DNA of 64,000 bases. It comes from Pseudosporangium ferrugineum (GTDB taxonomy: Bacteria > Actinomycetota > Actinomycetes > Mycobacteriales > Micromonosporaceae). This document shows, in pieces, positions 40,282-47,315 of the stretch. Made by a program: the position numbers and the translations under genes. A model generated the notes under the pieces. The model worked only from the letters and a program-made list of their open reading frames with translations, ran no database searches and had not been told where the DNA came from. The stretch covers positions 186,001 to 250,000 of the forward strand of contig NZ_PVZG01000005.1 in NCBI RefSeq assembly GCF_003002065.1, given 5' to 3'. Each line of letters begins with the position of its first letter. Within the stretch, counting starts at the first letter, position 1.

Positions 40282-41004
40282 ATGTCCAGCGCCGTCGAGG
40301 TCCGTGACCTCGTGGTCGAGCGGGGGAAGCGTGCCGTTCTGCACGGCGTCTCCTGCGACGTACGGGAGGCGAGCGTCACCGGGCTGCTCGGGCCCAGCGG
40401 CAGTGGGAAGACGACGCTCATCCGGGCGATCGTCGGGGCCCAGCTGGTGCGCTCCGGCACGGTCACCGTGCTGGGCGAGGCGGCGGGGTCGGCGGCGTTG
40501 CGGCGTACGGTCGGCTATGTCACCCAGGCGCCGAGCGTCTACGCCGATCTGTCCGTACGGGAGAATGCCAGGTATTTCGCCTCCCTCCACGGCCTGGGGG
40601 CGGCCGACGCGGAGCGGGCCGTCGCGGACGTCGGCCTGGCCGGGGCCGCCGCCCAGCTGGTCGGGAATCTCTCCGGCGGGCAGCGCAGCCGGGCGTCCCT
40701 GGCGTGCGCGATGATCGGCGAGCCCCGCCTGCTGGTGCTGGACGAGCCGACCGTCGGGCAGGATCCGGTGCTGCGGGCGGACCTGTGGGCGAAGTTCCAC
40801 GCGCTGGCGGACGCGGGCACCACCCTGCTGGTCTCCAGTCACGTCATGGACGAGGCCGGGCGCTGCGACCGGCTGCTGCTCCTCCGCGACGGGCGGCTGA
40901 TCGGCGACGACACGCCCGCGGCCATCCGCGCGGAGGCCGGCACCGAGGACCTGGAGGAGGCGTTCCTGCGCCTGATCCGCGACCGCGAAGGGGTGGCGGC
41001 GTGA
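40282..41004 (+). CDS. ABC exporter ATPase (ABC-2 / DrrA type)
   Basis: 240 residues from ATG 40282. Walker A GPSGSGKTT, Q-loop YVTQAPSVY, signature LSGGQRSR, Walker B LLVLDEPTVGQDP and H-loop SSHVMDE. Partner of the next gene, joined by a GTGA overlap. Probably a drug/lipid exporter; substrate unknown. Confidence 0.92.
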   Translation: MSSAVEVRDLVVERGKRAVLHGVSCDVREASVTGLLGPSGSGKTTLIRAIVGAQLVRSGTVTVLGEAAGSAALRRTVGYVTQAPSVYADLSVRENARYFASLHGLGAADAERAVADVGLAGAAAQLVGNLSGGQRSRASLACAMIGEPRLLVLDEPTVGQDPVLRADLWAKFHALADAGTTLLVSSHVMDEAGRCDRLLLLRDGRLIGDDTPAAIRAEAGTEDLEEAFLRLIRDREGVAA

Positions 41005-41738
41005 ACCCGCGGATCACGTTCAGCACGGCCGGCCGCATCCTGCGGCAGCTGCGGCACGACCGGCGTACGGTGGCGCTCCTGGTCGTCGTGCCCGCCGCGC
41101 TGCTGACGTTGCTCTATTACATGTACGAGGACGCCGGTCCCACCTTCGACCGGATCGCGCTGGTGATGCTCGGCATCTTCCCGTTCGTGATCATGTTCCT
41201 GGTGACCAGCATCGCGATGCTGCGGGAGCGCACGAACGGCACGCTGGAGCGGCTGCTGACCACGCCGCTGAGCAAGCTCGACCTGCTGTTCGGTTACGGC
41301 ATCGCGTTCGGGCTCGCGGCGGCCGTGCAGGCGGCGGTCGCGGTCGGGGCGGCGTACTGGCTGCTCGGGCTGGAGACGGTGGGCAGCGCCGGGCTGGTGG
41401 TGGTCATCGCCGTGGTCGACGCGGTGCTCGGGGTGGCCCTGGGGCTGTTCTGCAGCGCCTTCGCCCGCACCGAGTTCCAGGCCGTACAGTTCCTCCCGGT
41501 GGTGGTCATCCCCCAGTTGCTGCTGTGCGGGCTGTTCGTGCCGCGGGAGCGGATGGCGGGCTGGCTGCAGGCGGCCAGCGACGTCTTCCCGCTGTCGTAC
41601 GCGGTCGACGCTCTCACACAGGTGGGCCGGCACGCGAGCCCCACCGCCACGATGTGGCAGGACCTGGCGATCGTGGCCGCCGCGGCGGTCCTCGCCCTGG
41701 TGCTGGCCGCCGCGACGCTGCGGCGCAGGACCGGCTGA
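41001..41738 (+). CDS. ABC-2 type transporter permease
   Basis: 245 residues from GTG 41001. Six hydrophobic helices (VALLVVVPAALLTLLYYM, MLGIFPFVIMFLVTSIAML); the conserved ABC-2 segment RTEFQAVQFLPVVVIPQLLLCG plus FVPRERMAGWLQAASDVFPL precedes the last helices. Forms the membrane half of the exporter with the preceding ATPase. Confidence 0.92.
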   Translation: MNPRITFSTAGRILRQLRHDRRTVALLVVVPAALLTLLYYMYEDAGPTFDRIALVMLGIFPFVIMFLVTSIAMLRERTNGTLERLLTTPLSKLDLLFGYGIAFGLAAAVQAAVAVGAAYWLLGLETVGSAGLVVVIAVVDAVLGVALGLFCSAFARTEFQAVQFLPVVVIPQLLLCGLFVPRERMAGWLQAASDVFPLSYAVDALTQVGRHASPTATMWQDLAIVAAAAVLALVLAAATLRRRTG

Positions 41739-41757
41739 GACGGACGGGAGATCTTCT

Positions 41758-42360
41758 TTGGTACGGCGCAGCGGGCGGCGTCCGGGCAACCAGGACACCA
41801 AGCAGTCCATCCTGGAGGCCGCCCGTCAGGTCTTCGCCGAGCGGGGCTTCGACAAGGCGTCGATCCGGGCCATCGCCGGGGACGCCGGGGTCGACCCGGC
41901 GCTCGTGCACCACTACTTCGGCACCAAGGAGAAGCTGTTCCTGGCGAGCATGAACTCGCCGGTGGACCCCTCCGAGCTGCTGCCGGCGGCGCTCTCCGGC
42001 CCCCGCGAGGAGGCCGGCCTGCGGCTGGTCCGGCTGGTGCTGGGCATCTGGGACTCGCCGGCCGGCGCGGCCGCGGTGGCCCTGATGCGCTCGGCGATGA
42101 GCAACGAGTGGACCGCGCGGCTGCTGCGCGAGTTCGTCGTGACGCAGGTGCTGCGCCGGGCGGTGGCCGAGCTGGGCATCGACGAGAAGGAGGCGCCGCT
42201 GCGTTCCGCGCTGATGGCGACGCAGATCGCCGGGCTGGCGGTGGTCCGCTACATCCTCAAGGTCGAACCGGTGGCGTCCGCCGACGCCGAGCAGCTCGTG
42301 GCCGCGGTGGGCCCGAGCGTGCAGCGCTATCTCACCGACGACCTGCCCGGGGTGTTCTAG
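41758..42360 (+). CDS. TetR-family repressor of the exporter operon
   Basis: 200 residues from a TTG at 41758, with GGGAG 8 nt upstream. N-terminal TetR HTH: ILEAARQVFAERGFDKASIR, then AIAGDAGVDPALVHHYFGTK. The C-terminal ligand domain has the FRSAMSN-type helix found in TetR_C_17-like groups (MRSAMSNEWTARLLREF). It lies 19 nt after the permease and probably represses its own operon through the 40244-40261 site. Its stop codon interlocks with that of the convergent XRE gene. Confidence 0.9.
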   Translation: MVRRSGRRPGNQDTKQSILEAARQVFAERGFDKASIRAIAGDAGVDPALVHHYFGTKEKLFLASMNSPVDPSELLPAALSGPREEAGLRLVRLVLGIWDSPAGAAAVALMRSAMSNEWTARLLREFVVTQVLRRAVAELGIDEKEAPLRSALMATQIAGLAVVRYILKVEPVASADAEQLVAAVGPSVQRYLTDDLPGVF

Positions 42361-43166
42361 GGAGTGGCCCGCTCGGCCAGCGTGGCCAGGGCGCGGGCAG
42401 CGGCGGTGCCGGGTTCGGCGTGCAGCAGGAGCAGCTCCAGCCCGGCGGCGCCGGCCACGGTGAACTTCTCGACCAGCAGTTCCAGGTCGCCGACGACCGG
42501 GTGCCGGATCCGGAAGGTCGCGTCCCGGGCGGTACGGACGTCGTGCCGCGCCCACAGCCGGCGGAAGCGCTCACTCCGCAGCGACAGCTCGCCGATCAGC
42601 GCGTGCAGCCGCTCGTCGCCGGCGTCGGTGCCCGCCTGCGCCCGCAGGTGCGCGACCGCCTCGACCGTGTAGCGCTCCCAGTCGGGGTAGGAGGCGCGGG
42701 CCGCCGGGTCGAGGAACAGCAGGCGCATCCGGTTCACCCCCGGCCGCAGGTCCGGCGAGATCGCGCGGGCCGGCGGGTTGGCGGCGAGGACGTCGCTGCA
42801 CCGGTTGAACACGACGGCGGGGACGTTCAGCGTGCGTACGAGCAGGTCCAGCCGGGCCGGCACGGGTTCCTCCCGGGCGGCGGGCGGGCGGCGGGGCCGG
42901 GCGAGCGCGGTGAGGTACGCCGTACCCTCCGCATCGAGCTGGAGCACCCGCGACAGTGCGTCGATCACCCGGGGCGACGGGCTGCGGTCCCGGCCGCGTT
43001 CGAGGCGCAGGTAGTACTCGGCGCTGATCCCGGCGAGGATCGCCACCTCCTCGCGGCGCAGGCCGGGCACCCGGCGCACGCCGCCGCCCACCGGCAGTCC
43101 CACCTCCGCGGGCGTCACCAGCTCCCGCCGCGCCCGCAGGAAGGCGCCGAGTGCGTTGTCGTCCAT
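42357..43166 (-). CDS. XRE regulator with MmyB-like ligand domain
   Basis: 269 residues from ATG 43166. N-terminal HTH: RVPGLRREEVAILAGISAEY followed by YLRLERGRDRSPSPRVIDAL. C-terminal MmyB/PAS-like domain (VVFNRCSDVLAANPPARAIS, HPVVGDLELLVEKFTVAG), which binds fatty acid-like ligands in MmyB. The divergent SDR gene, 104 bp away, is the usual target for this arrangement. The promoter is leaderless (TACGGT 6 nt before ATG). Confidence 0.92.
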   Translation of the reverse strand: MDDNALGAFLRARRELVTPAEVGLPVGGGVRRVPGLRREEVAILAGISAEYYLRLERGRDRSPSPRVIDALSRVLQLDAEGTAYLTALARPRRPPAAREEPVPARLDLLVRTLNVPAVVFNRCSDVLAANPPARAISPDLRPGVNRMRLLFLDPAARASYPDWERYTVEAVAHLRAQAGTDAGDERLHALIGELSLRSERFRRLWARHDVRTARDATFRIRHPVVGDLELLVEKFTVAGAAGLELLLLHAEPGTAAARALATLAERATP

Positions 43167-43172
43167 CAGCCG

Positions 43173-43178
43173 ACCGTA
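43173..43178 (-). promoter_or_regulatory. -10 box of the leaderless XRE promoter
   Basis: TACGGT on the reverse strand 6 nt before the ATG at 43166; no Shine-Dalgarno sequence. Confidence 0.6.
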
Positions 43179-43270
43179 GGCCGCCGGGGCCCGCGGTGGG
43201 GTGTCCCTGCCACTACCCGGGAGCGGCGGGGACTGCCCGCGCCGCGGGCCGGTGCCGCACGCTCGGCGCC

Positions 43271-44104
43271 ATGACCGATCAGACGTGGTTCATCACCGGC
43301 ATCAGCAGCGGCTTCGGCCGGGAGCTGACGGAACAGCTTCTGCGGCGTGGCGACCGGGTCGCCGGGACCGTACGCCGGGAGAGCGCGGCCGGCGACCTGG
43401 CGGGCCGGTACGGCGACCGGCTCTGGCTCGGCCGCCTCGACGTCACCGACCTGTCGCGGGTCCGCGAGGTGGTGGATGCCGCCTTCGCCGCCCTGGGCCG
43501 CATCGACGTGGTCGTGGCGAACGCCGGCTACGGCCTGTTCGGCGCCGCCGAGGAGCTCACCGACGAGCAGGTCCGGGACCAGATCGCCACGAACCTGCTC
43601 GGTTCGATCCAGACCGTCCGGGCCGCCCTGCCGCACCTGCGGGCCCAGGGTGGCGGGCGGCTGATCCAGATCTCCTCGGTCGCCGGGCTGGCCGCGCACG
43701 CGGGGGCGTCGCTCTACCACGCGAGCAAGTGGGGCGTGGAGGGCTTCATGGAGGCGCTCGCCGCGGAGGTGGCCCCGTTCGGCATCGGGGTGACGATCGT
43801 GGAGCCGGGCGGCGCGCGTACCGGCTTCGTCCGGGAGGGCCTGCGGATCGCGGAGCCCCTGCCGGCCTACGCGGGTACGCCGGCCGCCATGGTGCAGGCC
43901 TTCCGCACCCGGGAGGCGCCGGTCGTGGGCGACCCGCGCAGGATCGCCGGACGGATCATCGCGAGCGTGGATCGGCGTCCCGCCCCGCTGCGGCTGGTGC
44001 TGGGCACCGACTCGTACGGCGCGGCCACCGCGGCGTTGCGGCAGCGCCTGGCCGACGTGGAGGCGCAGGGATCCGAGGCGGCGTGGACGGACGCCGGCGC
44101 CTGA
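43271..44104 (+). CDS. Short-chain dehydrogenase/reductase
   Basis: 277 residues. NAD(P) site TGISSGFGRELTEQL, structural NAGYG, catalytic Ser in ISSVAGLAAHAGAS and YHASK (Tyr/Lys). The short C-terminal extension (PRRIAGRIIASVDRRPAPLR plus LVLGTDSYGAATAAL) is typical of oxidoreductases controlled by MmyB-type regulators. Substrate unknown; likely a classical SDR with NADP preference (Arg in VRRES). It ends 2 nt before the convergent DUF2470 stop. Confidence 0.92.
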   Translation: MTDQTWFITGISSGFGRELTEQLLRRGDRVAGTVRRESAAGDLAGRYGDRLWLGRLDVTDLSRVREVVDAAFAALGRIDVVVANAGYGLFGAAEELTDEQVRDQIATNLLGSIQTVRAALPHLRAQGGGRLIQISSVAGLAAHAGASLYHASKWGVEGFMEALAAEVAPFGIGVTIVEPGGARTGFVREGLRIAEPLPAYAGTPAAMVQAFRTREAPVVGDPRRIAGRIIASVDRRPAPLRLVLGTDSYGAATAALRQRLADVEAQGSEAAWTDAGA

Positions 44105-44106
44105 GG

Positions 44107-44841
44107 TCAGGCCGCCCGGTGGGCGCAGCGGTGGCAGAGCACCGGGTGCAGCAGGTGGGCGAGGTCGTGGCGGTCGGTCACCGGGCGGGGGAAGGAGAGC
44201 CGGGCCAGGCGGGCGCCGATGCGCACCAGGAACCCGTAGCGGTCGAGGCGGACCACGCGCGGTTCGTCGCCGGGGCGGGCGGCCGGGCCGAGGCGGCGGC
44301 GGACGTAGCCGGCCATCTCCTCGACGTGGTGGTCGGCGAGGTCGGCGATGAGGTCGAACTCCATCCTGTGCAGCGGGTCGGGGGTGGCCTCGGCGTATTC
44401 GTCGGGGTCGACGTCCACGAGCACGCCGTTGCGCTCGTAGCGCACCTCGGCCACGTCGACGCGGTGGAGGACCTGCGACGTGCCGACGTCGAGCAGGTCG
44501 GTGGCGGGGTCGGTGTCGGCGTAGTCGAGGGTCGCCTGCCGCGCCTCCTCGCCGGCGAGCGGGGTGGCCCAGCCGGCGACCCACACCCGGCCGAGGGACG
44601 GCGCGCCGGCGACCGGGGGCACGTCGGCGATGTCGAGCACCAGCGCGGTGTCGCCGGTGTCCGGTGCGGGGCGCAGCGCGGCGGCGAGCGCGCCGTCGCT
44701 CGGGGAGAGCAGCAGGATCCGGCCCTGGGCGTCGGTCACGTGGCGGACCGGGTGCGGCCCCGGGCGGCAGGCGATGTGCGCGGTGGCGGGCAGGTTGCCG
44801 GCCGCGAGCGTACGCGCGACCTCGGCGTGGGTGGGCTGCAT
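44107..44841 (-). CDS. DUF2470 protein (HugZ-like heme/iron family)
   Basis: 244 residues from ATG 44841 with GGAGG 8 nt upstream. The N-terminal part is a flavin-reductase-like split barrel (GRILLLSPSDGALAAALR, LGRVWVAGWATPL). The C-terminal DUF2470 domain (HRMEFDLIADLADHHVEEMA, DRYGFLVRIGARLARLSFPR) is found in HugZ-type heme-degrading proteins. The last residues LCHRCAH could bind metal. Its start region lies under a double iron-box-like palindrome shared with the divergent S4 gene, so iron control is likely. Heme degradation itself is inferred from the family. Confidence 0.82.
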   Translation of the reverse strand: MQPTHAEVARTLAAGNLPATAHIACRPGPHPVRHVTDAQGRILLLSPSDGALAAALRPAPDTGDTALVLDIADVPPVAGAPSLGRVWVAGWATPLAGEEARQATLDYADTDPATDLLDVGTSQVLHRVDVAEVRYERNGVLVDVDPDEYAEATPDPLHRMEFDLIADLADHHVEEMAGYVRRRLGPAARPGDEPRVVRLDRYGFLVRIGARLARLSFPRPVTDRHDLAHLLHPVLCHRCAHRAA

Positions 44842-44861
44842 CTCAGGGACCTCCGGGCACC

Positions 44862-44894
44862 GGTTAGGCTAGCCTTAGTTAGGCGAGGCTAACC
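44862..44894. promoter_or_regulatory. Double iron box (IdeR/DmdR-type) between DUF2470 and S4 genes
   Basis: Two overlapping sites: AGGCTAGCCT (44866-44875, perfect palindrome) within TTAGGCTAGCCTTAG, and GTTAG-GCGAGG-CTAAC (44878-44893). The second matches the actinobacterial TTAGGTTAGGCTAACCTAA box at 15 of 19 positions by my count. The outer ends GGTTAGGCT and AGGCTAACC are complementary too, so the whole 33 bp is quasi-symmetric, as for binding of two repressor dimers. It covers TAGCCT, a -10 for DUF2470, and ends 1 nt before TAGCAT, a -10 for S4. Confidence 0.75.
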
Positions 44895-44895
44895 G

Positions 44896-44901
44896 TAGCA
44901 T
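44896..44901 (+). promoter_or_regulatory. -10 box of the S4 gene
   Basis: TAGCAT directly abuts the iron-box palindrome; transcription would start near 44908, 19 nt before the GTG, whose ribosome site is GAAGGA. Confidence 0.45.
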
Positions 44902-44926
44902 CCCGTACCGAAGGACAAGATCGCCC

Positions 44927-45535
44927 GTGAACAACTCCCGACCCAAGGCCCGGCTCTCGAGGGCACTCGGCATCCCGCTGACGCGCAAGTGCGTGAAGTA
45001 TTTCGAGCGGCGCCCGTTCCCACCCGGCGTGCACGGCCGGGGCCGGCGCAAGCAGTCGGACTACCAGGTGCGGCTGCTGGAGAAGCAGCGGCTGCGGCAC
45101 CAGTACAACATCAGCGAGGCGCAGATGCGCCGGGCGTACGACGATGCGCACCGCGGCGAGGGCAAGACCGGCGAGAACATGGTCGCCCTGCTGGAGAGCC
45201 GGCTGGACGCGACCGTGCAGCGCGCCGGCCTCGCCCGCACCATCTACCAGGCCCGGCAGCTCGTCGCGCACGGGCACTTCACGGTGGACGGCAGGAAGGT
45301 CGACCGGCCGTCGTACCGGCTCAAGCCCGGTCAGGTCGTCGAGGTGCGGGAGAGCAGCCGCGCCAAGCCGCCGTTCCAGATCGCGGCCACCGGCGCCCAC
45401 CTCGACGGCCCGACGGCGCCGTACCTGTCCACGGTCATCGAGGACCTGCGCACCACGGTGATCCGCAAGGCGCTGCGCAGCGAGGTTCCGGTGGTCTGCG
45501 ACGAGCAGCTCGTCGTCGAGTTCTACGCCCGCTGA
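44927..45535 (+). CDS. rpsD: 30S ribosomal protein S4, zinc-free form
   Basis: 202 residues from GTG 44927. Organises 16S rRNA early in 30S assembly. N-terminal S4 region [20 protein letters not shown] plus [20 protein letters not shown] lacks the four-Cys zinc site (one Cys only), resembling the stand-alone streptomycete S4. The S4 RNA-binding domain is [19 protein letters not shown] with [17 protein letters not shown]; the C-terminus is [14 protein letters not shown]. It is not in an rpoA-type operon but alone under an iron-box-like control region. I infer it is a second, conditionally used S4; whether another rpsD exists cannot be seen here. Confidence 0.9.
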   Translation: MNNSRPKARLSRALGIPLTRKCVKYFERRPFPPGVHGRGRRKQSDYQVRLLEKQRLRHQYNISEAQMRRAYDDAHRGEGKTGENMVALLESRLDATVQRAGLARTIYQARQLVAHGHFTVDGRKVDRPSYRLKPGQVVEVRESSRAKPPFQIAATGAHLDGPTAPYLSTVIEDLRTTVIRKALRSEVPVVCDEQLVVEFYAR

Positions 45536-45542
45536 CGGCCGC

Positions 45543-47315
45543 TCAGCGGGTCTGCTCCAGCCAGCTCGCGTAGAGCTTCGCGTAGATGGAGTCCGGGTCG
45601 CGCAGCAGGTCGGCATGCGGGCCGCGCTGCACGACCCGGCCGGCGTCGACCACGATCACCTCGTCGGCCGACTCGGCGGTGGACAGCCGGTGCGCGATCG
45701 CCACGGTCGTGCGCCCGCGGGTCACCGTGTCGAGGGCGCGCTGCAGGCGTACCTCGGTGGCCGGGTCGACCGCGCTGGTCGCCTCGTCGAGCACCAGCAG
45801 GTCGGGGTCCGCCACGTACGCCCGCACCAGCGCCACCAGCTGCCGCTCCCCCACGCTGAGCGCCTCCCCGCGCTCCCCGACCGGCGTGTCGAGCCCCTGC
45901 GGCAGACCGGCCAGCCAGTCGTCCAGACCCAGCTCGGCGAAGGCGCGCTCCAGCTCCTCGCCGGTCAGCGCGGGGCGGGCGAAGCGGATGTTCTCCGCCA
46001 CGGTCGCGTCGAAGAGGAACCCGTCCTGCGGCACCATCACGACCCGGGACCGCAACGAATCGAACCGTACGGTGGTCAGCGCCGTCCCGCCGAGCAGCAC
46101 CTCCCCGCCGGCCGGGTCCATCAGCCGGGTCAGCAGCTTCGCGAACGTGGTCTTGCCGCTGCCCGTCTCCCCCACCACGGCCACCTTCGTGCGCGCCGGG
46201 ATCTCGAGGTCCACGCCGGAGAGCACGACCGGACCGCCGGGATAGCGGTAGGACACGTCGGCGAAGCGCACCGACAGCGGCCCCGGCGGCAGCGCCACCC
46301 CCTCGGTGTCCGGGTCGGCCACGTCCGGCCGCAGGTCGAGCACGTCGAGCACCCGGCGCCAGCCGGCCACCGCGTTCTGCGCCTCGTTGAGCACCTCGGT
46401 CGCGATCTGCACCGGCTGGATGAACAGCGTCACGAGGAACAGGAACGCGGTGAGCTTGCCGACGCTCAGGCCGCCGTCCACGCCGAGCAGCACCCCGACC
46501 ACGACCACCGCCGCGAGCGCCACGCCGGCCGCGATCTCGCCGGTGGAGAAGCCGAGCACGCTGGTACGCAGCGCCTTCTGCTGGGCGCCACGCAGGTCCT
46601 CGATGGCGGTGTCGAGCCGCTTCTCGGTGCGCCCGGCCACCCCGTACGCCCGGATCACGGTGGCGCCGACGACGCTTTCCGCGATCGCCCCGAGCATCAC
46701 GCCGGTGCGCTCCCGCACGGTCCGGTAGACGCCGGCGAGCCGCCGCTGGAACAGCCGGATGATCAGGACGGCCGGCAGGAACGCGGCGAACACCACGAGC
46801 GTGAGCTGCCACGAGTAGACCAGCATGACGGCCGTGGTGACGACGACCTGGCCGCTGGTGAGCAGCAGCATCACACCGCCGGTCTGCAGGAACTGGGTGA
46901 TCTGGTCGACGTCGCCGGTGACCCGGGAGACCAGCGAGCCCCGCCGCTCCGACTGCTGGTGCAGCATCGACAGGTCGTGGATGTGCCGGAACGTCCGGGC
47001 GCGCAGGGCGGCCAGGGCCGTCTCGCTGACCGTGAACAGCCGGCGGGTCATCGCGTACCCGCAGGCGGTGGAGACGGCCAGGATGCCCAGCGTGATCAGG
47101 ACGATCACGCCGACCGTGCCGAGGTGCGGCCCGCCCGGCGCGCGGATGCCGCGGTCGATGCCCTGCTGGACGGCGATCGGCACGGCGACGCGGCCGGCCA
47201 TCGAGACGAAGGCGAGCGCCAGGGTGCCGGCGAGCCCGGGGCGCAGCTCCGGCGAGAGCGCCACCCCCCGCCGCACGGTCGCGAACGTGCCCTCCTCCAC
47301 CGCGGCCGCCGTCAT
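45543..47315 (-). CDS. Heterodimeric ABC exporter, subunit with catalytic ATP site
   Basis: 590 residues from ATG 47315, overlapping the upstream half-transporter (ATGA). Membrane domain of six helices (about 20-330) with the typical GSLVSRVTGDVDQITQFL coupling segment. NBD: Walker A GETGSGKTT, Walker B LLVLDEATSAVD with catalytic Glu, H-loop IAHRLST, but signature LSVGERQ instead of LSGGQ. The asymmetry complements the partner, as in TM287/288-type exporters. Probably multidrug or lipid export. It ends 7 nt from convergent rpsD. Confidence 0.92.
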   Translation of the reverse strand: MTAAAVEEGTFATVRRGVALSPELRPGLAGTLALAFVSMAGRVAVPIAVQQGIDRGIRAPGGPHLGTVGVIVLITLGILAVSTACGYAMTRRLFTVSETALAALRARTFRHIHDLSMLHQQSERRGSLVSRVTGDVDQITQFLQTGGVMLLLTSGQVVVTTAVMLVYSWQLTLVVFAAFLPAVLIIRLFQRRLAGVYRTVRERTGVMLGAIAESVVGATVIRAYGVAGRTEKRLDTAIEDLRGAQQKALRTSVLGFSTGEIAAGVALAAVVVVGVLLGVDGGLSVGKLTAFLFLVTLFIQPVQIATEVLNEAQNAVAGWRRVLDVLDLRPDVADPDTEGVALPPGPLSVRFADVSYRYPGGPVVLSGVDLEIPARTKVAVVGETGSGKTTFAKLLTRLMDPAGGEVLLGGTALTTVRFDSLRSRVVMVPQDGFLFDATVAENIRFARPALTGEELERAFAELGLDDWLAGLPQGLDTPVGERGEALSVGERQLVALVRAYVADPDLLVLDEATSAVDPATEVRLQRALDTVTRGRTTVAIAHRLSTAESADEVIVVDAGRVVQRGPHADLLRDPDSIYAKLYASWLEQTR

